Notes under the pieces: model-generated
What the model was told of the DNA's origin: nothing
The model's input: only the letters and a program-made list of their open reading frames with translations
The model's database searches: none
Translations under genes and position numbers: made by a program
From: Roseiarcus sp963820775
GTDB taxonomy: Bacteria; Pseudomonadota; Alphaproteobacteria; Rhizobiales; Beijerinckiaceae
Length of the DNA stretch: 64,000 nucleotides
Direction of reading: 5' to 3'
Assembly (NCBI GenBank): GCA_963820775.1
Contig: CAWGBF010000015.1
Coordinates: 496,001 to 560,000 of the forward strand
In this document: in pieces, positions 1 to 8,720 of the stretch
How the letters are laid out: the number at the start of each line of letters is the position of its first letter
Numbering within the stretch: position 1 is the stretch's first letter

Positions 1-122
1 TCGCCTTCGGGCGTTTTCTGTTCGCGTCGCTCTTCTTAGCCGAGCGAGGCGACGGCGCAACCAGCCTTCTGCTCGCGGCAGGCCTCTTCACCATCGCCAT
101 CGCCGCCGCGTTGCACAAATGA
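1..122 (+). CDS. C-terminal end of an unidentified membrane protein (5' partial)
   Basis: An open frame enters from the left edge and stops at TGA 120-122. The last 39 residues contain two hydrophobic stretches separated by a short charged segment (AERGDG), and the protein ends in a hydrophobic helix followed by LHK. This is what the last transmembrane helix of a polytopic transporter looks like, for example an MFS permease, but too little remains to name the family. It is followed by 100 bp without a gene and then tRNA-Leu on the same strand. Confidence 0.45.
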   Translation, partial: AFGRFLFASLFLAERGDGATSLLLAAGLFTIAIAAALHK

Positions 123-222
123 GCCGACGGGCAGGTCAGGTCCGTATTTTTCTATGGCGCGGAGCGGACAAGCTGGTATAGAGCGCCGAAAGCAAATCGG
201 CCTCGTCAAGCCGGCGCTTGCG

Positions 223-307
223 GCGGGCGTGGCGGAACTGGTAGACGCGCCGGATTTAGGTTCCGGTGGCGAAAGTCGTGGGGGTTCGAGTCCCTCCGCC
301 CGCACCA
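223..307 (+). tRNA. tRNA-Leu(UAG)
   Basis: An 85-nt gene with acceptor arms GCGGGCG and CGCCCGC, a discriminator A and an encoded CCA end. The anticodon stem CCGGA/TCCGG holds the loop TTTAGGT, giving anticodon UAG, which reads CUN leucine codons. The long variable arm of a class II tRNA (TGGCGAAAGTCGT) and the T arm GGGGGTTCGAGTCCCTC are clear. A possible -10 box TATAGA lies about 40 bp upstream, but no good -35 accompanies it. Confidence 0.97.
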
Positions 308-414
308 TGTCCTTCGCGACCGCGAACGCGCTTGGACCAATTGACGATCGGTCGATCGGCAAGTATCGGCCAGTCGCGGTCGCCGGCCGCGATGACCATA
401 AGGCGGAACGCAAG

Positions 415-1785
415 ATGCAGGTGACCGAGACGCTGAGCCAGGGACTTAAGCGTGAGTACGACATTTCATTGCCGGCGAGCGACCTGGCGGCCAAGCTGAA
501 TGGGCAGTTGGCGGACTTAAAGGCGAAGGTCCGCATCAACGGATTCCGACCCGGCAAGGTGCCGGTCGAGCATTTGCGCAAAGTTTACGGCAAGTCGGTG
601 ATGGCCGACGTCATGCAGGAAGCCATCGCAAGCGCGAACAAGAAGATTATCGACGACAACCACTTGCGTCTCGCCCGGGAGCCGAAGGTCGAGCTTCCGA
701 ACGATCAGGCGGTTATCGACGCCGCGCTCGAGGCCCGCGGCGACCTCAACTTCAAGGTCGCGCTCGAGGTGCTGCCGGTGTTCGAGATTGGCGATTTCTC
801 GCAAATCTCGCTGGAGCGTCTGACCTCCGACGTCGAGCCTTCAGATGTTGAGACCGCGCTCGAGCGCTTGGTGGACGAGCGCCGCGCCTACAGCGAGAAG
901 CCGGCGGGCGCGACCGCCGAAATCCGCGACCGCGTGACAATCGACTTCGACGGAACGATTGAAGGTGTGCCTTTCGAAGGGGGCGAAGGAAGGGACATCC
1001 AGGTGGCGCTGGGCTCGAACACGTTCCTGCCAGGGTTCGAGGACCAGCTTGTGGGTCTCGCCGTGGGCGACAAGCGCACGGTTCGGGCCACCTTCCCGGA
1101 CGCTTATGGCGTGCCGGCGCTTGCAGGCAAGACCGCCGACTTCGACGTGACGGTGAAGGCCGTCGCCGCGCCCGACCCGTTCGCCATCGACGATGAATTC
1201 GCCAAGAGCATGGGCTCGGAGAGTGTCGACAAGCTTAAGGAGACGATTCGTGACCGGATCGCCGCTGAGTACACGCGCGTCTCGCGCGAGAAGGTCAAGC
1301 GCCAACTCCTCGACAAGCTCGATAAGCTTTATTCGTTCGAGCTGCCGGAGGGGCTGGTCAATCAGGAGTTCAATTCCATCTGGGAGCAAGTAACCCGCGA
1401 GCAGCAGGCCTCGGGCCGCACCTTCGCCGATGAGAACACGACGGAAGAGGCGGCGCAGGCCGACTATCGCAAGATCGCCGAAAGGCGGGTGCGCCTAGGG
1501 CTTCTGTTGGCCGAAGTTGGGACAAGGGCGGAGGTTAAGGTCTCGGACGATGAAATGACCCAAGCGCTGGTCGCCCGGGCGCGGTCGTTCCCGGGCCAGG
1601 AAAAGCAGGTTTGGGATTTCTACCGTAACAACAGCCAGGCGCTGGCCGAGTTGCGCGCCCCGATTTACGAAGAGAAGGTTGTCGACCATATCCTCGGCCT
1701 CGCCAAGGTCGAGGTGCGCCAAGCGACCAAGGAAGAGCTTCTCAAGCCGGTCGAAGACGCGCTTCCGAGCGAGCCCCGGCCTTGA
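415..1785 (+). CDS. tig: trigger factor (ribosome-associated chaperone and prolyl isomerase)
   Basis: 456 residues. Trigger factor binds at the ribosome exit tunnel, shields nascent chains and isomerises prolyl bonds. The ribosome-docking signature GFRPGKVP is at residues 43-50, an FKBP-type PPIase domain follows around residues 160-245 (VTIDFDGTIEGVPFEGG, FLPGFEDQLVG), and the helical C-terminal chaperone arms fill the rest. The frame is open further upstream through the tRNA, but the ATG at 415 follows an AAGGCGGA ribosome site and gives the family's usual N-terminus (MQVTETLSQGLKREY). The clpP and clpX genes lie immediately downstream, the standard arrangement in proteobacteria. Confidence 0.97.
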   Translation: MQVTETLSQGLKREYDISLPASDLAAKLNGQLADLKAKVRINGFRPGKVPVEHLRKVYGKSVMADVMQEAIASANKKIIDDNHLRLAREPKVELPNDQAVIDAALEARGDLNFKVALEVLPVFEIGDFSQISLERLTSDVEPSDVETALERLVDERRAYSEKPAGATAEIRDRVTIDFDGTIEGVPFEGGEGRDIQVALGSNTFLPGFEDQLVGLAVGDKRTVRATFPDAYGVPALAGKTADFDVTVKAVAAPDPFAIDDEFAKSMGSESVDKLKETIRDRIAAEYTRVSREKVKRQLLDKLDKLYSFELPEGLVNQEFNSIWEQVTREQQASGRTFADENTTEEAAQADYRKIAERRVRLGLLLAEVGTRAEVKVSDDEMTQALVARARSFPGQEKQVWDFYRNNSQALAELRAPIYEEKVVDHILGLAKVEVRQATKEELLKPVEDALPSEPRP

Positions 1786-1915
1786 GTGACAAGCGCGCCG
1801 GAGTCGCTGATGGGGACTGGGACAGCCGCCTCTTTTCGGGACGGCCATGGGCGCCTATGTTGCATTTGCGGCTAAAAGCCGGGCGCCGGTTCCTTCCGGC
1901 GAAGGAAAGGTTCTG

Positions 1916-2551
1916 ATGCGCGATCCGGTTGACTATTACACCAATAATCTCGTGCCGATTGTTATCGAGCAGTCGGCGCGGGGCGAGCGCTCTTTCGATA
2001 TTTTCTCACGGCTGTTGCGGGAACGCATCGTTTTCATGGTCGGTCCGGTCGATGACATATCCGCCTCGCTGATCGTCGCCCAACTCCTGTTTCTCGAGGC
2101 GGACAACCCCAAGAAGGAAATTGCCCTTTACGTCAATTCTCCGGGCGGTGTCGTCACGGCGGGCCTGTCTATCTACGACACGATGCAGTTTATTCGTCCC
2201 AAAGTGACAACGATGTGCATTGGGCAAGCGGCGTCCATGGGCTCGCTTTTGCTCGCGGCTGGCGAGAAGGGTTCTCGGTTTGCCCTCCCCAATTCCCGCA
2301 TCATGGTCCATCAGCCGTCTGGCGGTTTCCAGGGGCAGGCCTCCGATATCCAGCGGCACGCCGAGGATATTCTCAAGGTCAAGCGGCGGCTGAACGAGAT
2401 CTACGTACACCACACCGGCCAATCCTACGAAGCCATTGAAAGAACGCTTGATCGGGATCATTTTATGTCGGCCGAGGAGGCGAAGGCCTTCGGGATCGTC
2501 GATGAGGTGACGATCAAGCGGGCGGTCGAGTTGGAAGAGGCGAAGGCATAG
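1916..2551 (+). CDS. clpP: ATP-dependent Clp protease proteolytic subunit
   Basis: 211 residues, the peptidase chamber subunit that works with ClpX or ClpA in the cytoplasm. The catalytic triad is visible as Ser107 in QAASMGS, His132 in IMVHQPSGG and Asp181 in DRDHFMSAEEA. The frame is open back to 1847, but the ATG at 1916 follows GAAGGAAAGG and starts MRDPVDYYTNNLVPIVIEQ, the usual alphaproteobacterial N-terminus. A 254-bp gap separates it from clpX. Confidence 0.97.
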   Translation: MRDPVDYYTNNLVPIVIEQSARGERSFDIFSRLLRERIVFMVGPVDDISASLIVAQLLFLEADNPKKEIALYVNSPGGVVTAGLSIYDTMQFIRPKVTTMCIGQAASMGSLLLAAGEKGSRFALPNSRIMVHQPSGGFQGQASDIQRHAEDILKVKRRLNEIYVHHTGQSYEAIERTLDRDHFMSAEEAKAFGIVDEVTIKRAVELEEAKA

Positions 2552-2805
2552 GCCGGGCGCCTGTCGAGCCCCGAGTTGTACCGACTTTTGGGGGTCGGCC
2601 GCGACGGCTTTTGCGCGTGGCCTTGATTTTGCGTGCAATTTGGTAGTTGCTTGTCAAGATCCCAGTCTGACCCAATGGCGGCGGACTGAGCGGGAAAGGC
2701 GAGGCAGGCCCAAAGGCTACGTTTCGTTAGGGTGGTTTGGTTAGGCTGCTCGGTCAGGCGTTTGACGACTCGCTTCGGCGGAAGCGGCCTAAATGGAGAA
2801 AAGCG

Positions 2806-4059
2806 ATGGCCAAGGCCGAAGGCGACGCCAAGAATACGCTCTATTGCTCCTTCTGCGGCAAGAGCCAGCATGAAGTGCGCAAGCTCATCGCCGGGCCGAC
2901 CGTATTCATTTGCGATGAATGTGTTGAATTGTGCATGGACATCATCCGCGAGGAGAGCAAGACCGCGCTTGTCAAAAGCAAGGACGGCATTCCGACCCCT
3001 CGGGAGATATGCAAGGTTCTCGACGACTATGTGATCGGCCAGCCCCAAGCCAAGCGGGTGCTCTCGGTGGCGGTCCATAATCACTATAAGCGTCTCAATC
3101 ACGCCACCAAACACGGCGATGTGGAGCTGGCAAAATCCAACATTCTGCTGATTGGCCCGACCGGTTCGGGCAAGACGCTGCTCGCCCAGACTCTGGCGCG
3201 CATTCTCGACGTGCCATTCACGATGGCCGACGCGACGACGCTGACCGAAGCCGGCTATGTCGGCGAGGACGTCGAGAACATCATTTTGAAGCTGTTGCAG
3301 GCTTCCGACTATAACGTCGAGCGGGCGCAGCGCGGCATCGTCTATATCGACGAGATCGACAAGATCAGCCGCAAGTCCGACAATCCGTCGATTACTCGGG
3401 ATGTGTCGGGCGAAGGCGTGCAGCAGGCGCTCCTCAAGATCATGGAGGGTACGATTGCGAGCGTTCCCCCACAGGGCGGACGCAAGCATCCCCAGCAGGA
3501 GTTCCTGCAGGTCGACACGACCAATATCCTGTTCATTTGCGGCGGGGCTTTTTCCGGTCTCGAGCGAATCATTTCGGCGCGGGGGAAGGGCACCTCGATC
3601 GGCTTTTCCGCCAAGGTTCAGTCGCCCGACGACCGACGCACGGGTGAAGTGTTCCGCGAGGTCGAGCCGGAAGATCTGCTGAAATTCGGCCTCATTCCCG
3701 AATTCGTCGGCCGTCTGCCGGTCATTGCGACCCTTGAGGATCTCGATGAGGACGCGCTCAAGAAGATCCTGACCGAGCCAAAGAACGCGCTCGTCAAACA
3801 ATATCAGCGCCTGTTCGAGATGGAGAACACCGATCTGACGATTCAGGAAGAGGCGCTGGGGGTGGTCGCCAAGAAGGCGATCGAGCGGCGCACCGGCGCC
3901 CGCGGCCTGCGTTCGATCATGGAAAGCATCTTGCTCGACACGATGTTTGAACTACCCGGCCTCGATGGCGTCGAACAAGTGGTGATCGGTCCTGAAGTCG
4001 TCGAAGGCAAAGCTCGCCCTCTTTACATCTATGCCGAGCGCGCCGAGCGGGCGAGCTGA
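2806..4059 (+). CDS. clpX: ATP-dependent Clp protease ATP-binding subunit ClpX
   Basis: 417 residues, the AAA+ unfoldase that feeds substrates into ClpP. The N-terminal zinc domain has Cys14, Cys17, Cys36 and Cys39; Walker A is GPTGSGKT at 118-125 and Walker B is IVYIDEID near 180. The GYVGEDVE pore loop and the RKHPQQEF and GARGLRSIME motifs are intact. The ATG at 2806 follows GGAGAA; an open frame reaches 2737 but lacks homology. A CTTGTCA at 2650-2656 with CCCAATG at 2671-2677 resembles a weak RpoH-type promoter, which would fit heat-shock control but is unproven. Confidence 0.98.
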   Translation: MAKAEGDAKNTLYCSFCGKSQHEVRKLIAGPTVFICDECVELCMDIIREESKTALVKSKDGIPTPREICKVLDDYVIGQPQAKRVLSVAVHNHYKRLNHATKHGDVELAKSNILLIGPTGSGKTLLAQTLARILDVPFTMADATTLTEAGYVGEDVENIILKLLQASDYNVERAQRGIVYIDEIDKISRKSDNPSITRDVSGEGVQQALLKIMEGTIASVPPQGGRKHPQQEFLQVDTTNILFICGGAFSGLERIISARGKGTSIGFSAKVQSPDDRRTGEVFREVEPEDLLKFGLIPEFVGRLPVIATLEDLDEDALKKILTEPKNALVKQYQRLFEMENTDLTIQEEALGVVAKKAIERRTGARGLRSIMESILLDTMFELPGLDGVEQVVIGPEVVEGKARPLYIYAERAERAS

Positions 4060-4083
4060 TCTCGCCTCCGGGTCGACGCGCAG

Positions 4084-4112
4084 CTTGAAAGTTGCGCGGG
4101 ACGCGCCCATGT
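4084..4112 (+). promoter_or_regulatory. candidate RpoH (heat-shock sigma) promoter for lon
   Basis: CTTGAAA at 4084-4090 and CCCATGT at 4106-4112, separated by 15 bp, closely resemble the heat-shock promoter elements CTTGAAA and CCCATNT. The pair sits in the 234-bp gap between clpX and lon, about 180 bp before the lon start, so the mRNA would have a long leader. lon is a classical heat-shock gene, which supports the reading; the call rests on pattern matching only. Confidence 0.45.
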
Positions 4113-4293
4113 TTCGGCAGGGGTTCTCGATTTTCCCATGCCATTCGGGCGAAAGGTCCGTACGCGAAATCGGTGGGTCTCCGGCCTGGCCCTGCGTTCG
4201 TTATTTTCTCGGGGACGAGGTGTCGTCGAAGGTCTGTAAACTAAGAAAATGCGGAGCGGACGGAATGTCGGCTCAAGAAAATTCAGGATAGCC

Positions 4294-6714
4294 ATGACCA
4301 ACCAACCCAAGTCCATCGTCCCCGGGACGCTCGACGTCTATCCCGTCCTCCCATTGCGCGACATCGTCGTGTTCCCGCACATGATCGTTCCACTGTTCGT
4401 CGGGCGCGAGAAGTCGATTCGTGCGCTCGAAGAGGTGATGAAGTCCGACAAGCCGATCCTGCTTGCGACGCAGAAGAACGCGGCCGACGACGATCCCGCG
4501 CCCGACGCCATTTTCTCCGCCGGCACGCTGGCCAGCGTTCTGCAGTTGCTCAAGCTGCCCGACGGCACGGTCAAAGTGCTCGTCGAAGGCTCGACGCGCG
4601 CCCAGGTGACTCGGTTCGTGTCTGGCGAGGGTTTCTTCCAGGCTGAGGCCGTGGCGATCGCCGACGAGCCGATCGAGAAGATCGAGGCCGAAGCCCTGTC
4701 GCGCTCAGTCGTGTCAGAGTTCGAGAGCTACGTGAAGCTCAACAAAAAGATTTCGCCCGAGGTCGTGACCGCGGTCAATCAGATCGACGACTACGGCAAG
4801 CTCGCAGACACCATCGCCTCCCATCTCGCGGTCAAGCTCGCCGACAAGCAGGCGATCCTAGAGATGCGTTCGATCGCAAAGCGCTTCGAGAAGTGCCTCG
4901 CATTGATGGAGAGCGAGATTTCGGTGCTGCAAGTTGAAAAGCGCATTCGAACGCGCGTCAAGCGCCAGATGGAGAAGACTCAGCGAGAGTACTATCTCAA
5001 CGAGCAGATGAAGGCGATTCAGAAGGAGCTCGGCGACGAGGAGGGCAAGGACGAGATGTCCGAGCTGGAGGAGCGTATCAAGTCGACGAGACTCACCAAG
5101 GAGGCACGCGAGAAGGCGCTCGGGGAGGTCAAGAAGCTCAGGCAGATGTCGCCGATGTCGGCGGAAGCCACGGTTGTGCGCAACTATCTCGATTGGCTGC
5201 TGTCGATCCCTTGGCAGAAGCGGTCTAAGATCAAGAAGGACCTGCCGACCGCGCAAACAATTCTCGACGCCGATCATTTCGGCCTGGATAAAGTCAAAGA
5301 GCGTATCGTCGAGTACCTCGCTGTCCAGCAGCGCGCCAACAAGCTGACTGGACCGATCTTGTGTCTCGTCGGTCCGCCGGGCGTCGGCAAGACCTCACTC
5401 GGTAAGTCGATCGCGAGGGCGACGGGCCGCGAATTCGTGCGCATGTCGCTTGGCGGCGTGCGCGACGAAGCGGAGATTCGCGGCCATCGGCGCACCTACA
5501 TCGGCTCGATGCCGGGTAAGGTTATCCAGTCGATGCGCAAGGCCAAGACATCAAATCCGCTCTTTCTGCTCGACGAGATTGATAAGATGGGCATGGATTT
5601 CCGCGGCGATCCGTCGTCGGCCCTGCTCGAAGTACTCGATCCCGAACAGAATTCGACGTTCAATGACCACTATCTTGAGGTCGACTATGACCTGTCGGGC
5701 GTCATGTTCGTGACGACCGCCAACACCCTCAACATCCCGCCCGCGCTCATGGACCGGATGGAGATCATTCGCATCGCTGGCTACACGGAAGACGAGAAGC
5801 TGGAGATCGCCAAGCGGCATCTTTTGCCCCATTCGATGACCAAGCACGGACTCGACGCCATGGAGTGGGTGGTCGGGGACAGCGCCATCATGGAGCTCAT
5901 CCGGCGCTACACGCGAGAAGCCGGCGTCCGCAACCTCGAACGCGAGATTTCCAATCTTGCGCGCAAGGCGGTGAAGGAGATTCTCACCCACAAAAGCAAG
6001 GTGATCGCGGTCAATGGCGAGAACGTCGCCGAGTTCCTTGGCCCGCCAAAGTTCCGCTACGGCGAGATCGAAGCTGATGATCAGGTCGGACTCGTTACCG
6101 GGCTCGCTTGGACGGAGGTCGGGGGCGAATTGCTGACGATTGAAGGCGTCATGATGCCGGGCAAGGGCCGCATGACGGTGACCGGGAATCTCAAGGACGT
6201 GATGAAGGAGTCGATTTCCGCCGCAGCGTCCTACGTGCGTTCGCGCGCGGTCGATTTCGGAATCGAGCCGCCGTTGTTTGATAAGCGCGACATCCATGTG
6301 CACGTGCCCGAGGGTGCAACGCCCAAGGATGGACCGTCCGCAGGCGTTGGCATGGCGACCGTCATCGTCTCGATGCTGACTGGCGTTCCGGTGCGGCGCG
6401 ACATCGCTATGACAGGCGAGATCACGCTGCGGGGGCGGGTCCTTCCAATCGGGGGGCTCAAGGAGAAGCTGCTGGCGGCGCTAAGAGGTGGCATCAAGAA
6501 AGTCCTCATACCGGAGGACAACGTCAAGGACTTGGCCGAGATTCCGAACTCGGTGAAGAACGGGCTCGAAATCGTGCCCGTTTCCCGGATGGACGAGGTG
6601 CTCGCGCACGCCCTTGTCCGTCGGCCGCCCCCGATCGTGTGGGAGGAGGATGTGGCTGCGCCGCCGCCTTCGGGGCCGCCGGAGGAGGATGGGCAAGGTC
6701 TGATCGCGCACTAA
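4294..6714 (+). CDS. lon: ATP-dependent protease La (Lon)
   Basis: 806 residues, a cytoplasmic AAA+ serine protease that degrades misfolded and regulatory proteins. An N-terminal substrate-binding domain begins with YPVLPLRDIVVFPHMIVPLF, a coiled coil spans roughly residues 190-260, Walker A is GPPGVGKTS from residue 360 and Walker B is PLFLLDEIDKMG. The catalytic dyad is Ser682 in KDGPSAGVGMA and Lys725 in GGLKEKLLAALRGG, with the family's 43-residue spacing. The ATG at 4294 gives the standard N-terminus; an open frame extends to 4249 without homology. Usual length for the family (about 800 residues). Confidence 0.98.
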   Translation: MTNQPKSIVPGTLDVYPVLPLRDIVVFPHMIVPLFVGREKSIRALEEVMKSDKPILLATQKNAADDDPAPDAIFSAGTLASVLQLLKLPDGTVKVLVEGSTRAQVTRFVSGEGFFQAEAVAIADEPIEKIEAEALSRSVVSEFESYVKLNKKISPEVVTAVNQIDDYGKLADTIASHLAVKLADKQAILEMRSIAKRFEKCLALMESEISVLQVEKRIRTRVKRQMEKTQREYYLNEQMKAIQKELGDEEGKDEMSELEERIKSTRLTKEAREKALGEVKKLRQMSPMSAEATVVRNYLDWLLSIPWQKRSKIKKDLPTAQTILDADHFGLDKVKERIVEYLAVQQRANKLTGPILCLVGPPGVGKTSLGKSIARATGREFVRMSLGGVRDEAEIRGHRRTYIGSMPGKVIQSMRKAKTSNPLFLLDEIDKMGMDFRGDPSSALLEVLDPEQNSTFNDHYLEVDYDLSGVMFVTTANTLNIPPALMDRMEIIRIAGYTEDEKLEIAKRHLLPHSMTKHGLDAMEWVVGDSAIMELIRRYTREAGVRNLEREISNLARKAVKEILTHKSKVIAVNGENVAEFLGPPKFRYGEIEADDQVGLVTGLAWTEVGGELLTIEGVMMPGKGRMTVTGNLKDVMKESISAAASYVRSRAVDFGIEPPLFDKRDIHVHVPEGATPKDGPSAGVGMATVIVSMLTGVPVRRDIAMTGEITLRGRVLPIGGLKEKLLAALRGGIKKVLIPEDNVKDLAEIPNSVKNGLEIVPVSRMDEVLAHALVRRPPPIVWEEDVAAPPPSGPPEEDGQGLIAH

Positions 6715-6783
6715 CGGCCGATTGCCCGGCGCGGAGACGGGCGTCCTCGGCGCCGCGAAGGCCGCCGCATCGTAAGATCGCCG

Positions 6784-6810
6784 CGAATTCTCAGGAATTC
6801 GTCGCTTTTT
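6784..6810 (+). terminator. terminator-like hairpin after lon
   Basis: CGAATTC (6784-6790) and GAATTCG (6795-6801) form a perfect 7-bp stem with a TCAG loop, followed four bases later by TTTTT (6806-6810). A second T-run lies at about 6837-6843. The stem is AT-rich for a terminator, so this is a moderate call. The rest of the 350-bp lon-hup gap holds only another perfect 7-bp inverted repeat, GAATCGA and TCGATTC at 6895-6917, and the presumed hup promoter. Confidence 0.4.
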
Positions 6811-7064
6811 CCGGCGTGCGGGCCAGTTTTAGGCTCTTTTTTTCTCATTAGACCCGACGAACGCTTGCGTTCCTTCCATGAAACGGCGAGCTATGAATCG
6901 AACTCTGCTGTCGATTCGCCTGGGGCGGCGATGAGCGCCTTCGAGGGGACGGACGGGTGTGAGCGCGGCGGCGGCGAGGCGCCGCTCATAGCGGCGTTGA
7001 AGGCGCCGGACTTTAAGATTGGCGCCGAACAACCGAGCGCCGCAGTCGAACGGAGAGGCAAAAA

Positions 7065-7355
7065 ATGAACAAGCTTGAGCTCGTCGATCATATCGCCACG
7101 GAAGCGGAATTGACCAAGGTTTCGGCCGCCGCCGCGCTTGAGGCCGTGCTGGAAGGCATCATCAGCACCTTGAGGAAGGGCGAGGAAGTGCGGCTCGTGG
7201 GATTCGGCACCTTCTCAGTGCGCGAGCGCGCCGCCGGAAAGGGACGCAACCCGGCGACCGGCAAGGAAATTAAGATCGCAGCGTCCAGAAACGCGCGCTT
7301 TAAGCCCGGCGCGGCGCTGAAGGCGAGCCTCAATAAAAAGTCGGCCAAGAAATAG
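7065..7355 (+). CDS. hupB: DNA-binding protein HU
   Basis: 96 residues, a small nucleoid protein that bends DNA as a homodimer. The DNA-binding arm signature is clear: GFGTFSVRERAAGKGRNPATG, followed by a basic KPGAALKASLNKKSAKK tail. Length and sequence match the HU-beta type that follows lon in many proteobacteria. The ATG follows GGAGAGGC. The 350-bp gap upstream suggests its own promoter. HU and IHF share the fold, but position after lon and the GRNP motif favour HU. Confidence 0.95.
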   Translation: MNKLELVDHIATEAELTKVSAAAALEAVLEGIISTLRKGEEVRLVGFGTFSVRERAAGKGRNPATGKEIKIAASRNARFKPGAALKASLNKKSAKK

Positions 7356-7441
7356 ATCGATTCGCCGCACTCTGGGGCATGCGGCCATGGGGCGGCTTGG
7401 TCGTCCGCCCGTCTCTCTTCGCGCGTAGCGTCTGTTGGCGC

Positions 7442-7470
7442 TTGGCGAGCCTGCCACGAGCCTGTTATCC
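7442..7470 (+). promoter_or_regulatory. candidate housekeeping promoter for tRNA-Val
   Basis: TTGGCG at 7442-7447 and TTATCC at 7465-7470 are spaced by 17 bp, 35 bp before the tRNA. The tRNA-Asp gene downstream has a matching arrangement (TTGACT, 17 bp, TATCCG), which makes both more believable. Confidence 0.45.
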
Positions 7471-7504
7471 TCGCGCCGCCGGACGAGACGACCGGCGGCG
7501 TCAA

Positions 7505-7580
7505 GGGCGGTTAGCTCAGTTGGTAGAGCATCTCGTTTACACCGAGAGGGTCGGCGGTTCGAGCCCGTCACCGCCCACCA
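7505..7580 (+). tRNA. tRNA-Val(UAC)
   Basis: A 76-nt gene with acceptor GGGCGGT paired to ACCGCCC, discriminator A and encoded CCA. D arm GCTCAGTTGGTAGAGC, anticodon stem TCTCG/CGAGA with loop TTTACAC (anticodon UAC) and T arm CGGCGGTTCGAGCCCGTCA are all canonical. Confidence 0.97.
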
Positions 7581-7597
7581 GGTTCGGGTCGCTGAGG

Positions 7598-8260
7598 TTG
7601 TTGGCGTTGGCCGCGGCGCTCGCCGTCGTGGGGGTCGCGCTCACGCCGGCCGCGGCCCAAGATCACGGGCCCTCAATGAGTTTCCATGTCGCGCCGCTCG
7701 AAGCTCACGAATGCGGCCGACACTGTCCCGACGTCATCGTGGCCGACGGGGTGATCGAGGCTCAGACGCCCGAGGCCTTTGTCAATTTTCTCAAGTCCGG
7801 CAGCTCCGACTCCAAGTTGCGGCGCATTGTATTTTTCAACTCCCGCGGGGGCAATGTCGTCGCTTCGATGGTCTTCGGTCATATTCTGCGCGGACTGCGC
7901 ATCGCCGGCGTCGTCGGACGGTTCGATGCGGACGGCGATCCGGGACCATACGTTGGCGAATGCCTGTCGGCCTGCGTTTACGCGCTGATGGGCGCCGTGC
8001 GCAGGGTCGCTCCCCCCGGCAGCGAGGTCGGGCTGCATCGAATGTCGATTGTCGAGAGTGAGGGCGGCGGCCTTTTTGGATCTCATGTGAAGCGTAGTTT
8101 CGCTGATCCGCCGATGGTCGCCGTGCTCGGGCGCTACGCGCGGCGAATGGGAGTCGACCCCGCGCTGGTGCGAAGGGCGGAATCGCTGCCCCCCGACACG
8201 GTCCACGTCCTCACGCGTGATGAAATGCGCCGCTGGTCGTTGGCGACAAGTCAATTCTGA
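7598..8260 (+). CDS. periplasmic ClpP/crotonase-fold protein (COG3904-like)
   Basis: About 220 residues. A hydrophobic N-terminal stretch ending ALTPAAAQ looks like a signal peptide, placing the protein in the periplasm. The mature part resembles ClpP/SppA-type proteins: FFNSRGGNVVASMVFGHIL matches the glycine-rich oxyanion strand, ECLSACVYALMGA carries a serine at the place of the ClpP nucleophile, and VGLHRM carries a histidine. Whether it is an active peptidase is unknown. The start is uncertain: no ATG precedes the signal peptide, so a TTG at 7598 or 7607 (GAGG at 7594) is chosen; the first ATG, 7676, would remove the signal. The gene begins within 20 bp of the tRNA-Val 3' end. Confidence 0.65.
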   Translation: MLALAAALAVVGVALTPAAAQDHGPSMSFHVAPLEAHECGRHCPDVIVADGVIEAQTPEAFVNFLKSGSSDSKLRRIVFFNSRGGNVVASMVFGHILRGLRIAGVVGRFDADGDPGPYVGECLSACVYALMGAVRRVAPPGSEVGLHRMSIVESEGGGLFGSHVKRSFADPPMVAVLGRYARRMGVDPALVRRAESLPPDTVHVLTRDEMRRWSLATSQF

Positions 8261-8320
8261 CCGTGAGCGCGCGGCGCGCGGGTTTGTTCGGGGGTCGTGA
8301 TTTGCGGCCAGATGCGATCC

Positions 8321-8349
8321 TTGACTCGGAAACGCGCCTAGCTTATCCG
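8321..8349 (+). promoter_or_regulatory. candidate housekeeping promoter for tRNA-Asp
   Basis: TTGACT at 8321-8326 and TATCCG at 8344-8349 are separated by exactly 17 bp, 14 bp before the tRNA 5' end. Good match to the -35 consensus. Confidence 0.5.
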
Positions 8350-8363
8350 GTCGCGCTTCCGCG

Positions 8364-8440
<77 letters not shown>

Positions 8441-8573
8441 TCTCCCTCGATTGATACAATCGCTCACCTTCGGATCAACGCGGTGCGGCTTGCTTGAGGG
8501 CTCTGCAGGCTCAAATTTTCCCTAAGCTTGCGGGCCTCCTGCTCACATAAGTGGTAGATGCGCAAGGCCGAGG

Positions 8574-8653
8574 TGCGCTGCGATACGCGGTCATAAGAAG
8601 TCGTAGCGAATCGAAGCCTTTCGCCTTGCATGCTACGCTGCGCTGCGATACGC
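8574..8653. repeat. 15-bp direct repeat pair upstream of nuoA
   Basis: TGCGCTGCGATACGC occurs at 8574-8588 and again at 8639-8653, 65 bp apart. Both copies lie in the 280-bp gap between tRNA-Asp and nuoA, where the complex I operon promoter must be. They could be paired regulator sites or a small duplication. A TTGCAT at 8626 stands 17 bp before TACGCC inside the second copy, a weak promoter match. Confidence 0.5.
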
Positions 8654-8720
8654 CTTAAAGGACAGGGGATGTCCGCCGCGCAAGGCGTGGCGCGCAGTCG
8701 ATAATCTGAGAAGCGAGGCC

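Noticed and set aside
2458..3801. 447-residue minus-strand frame across clpX
   Set aside because: Antisense shadow of clpX; the plus strand has clear ClpX motifs throughout.
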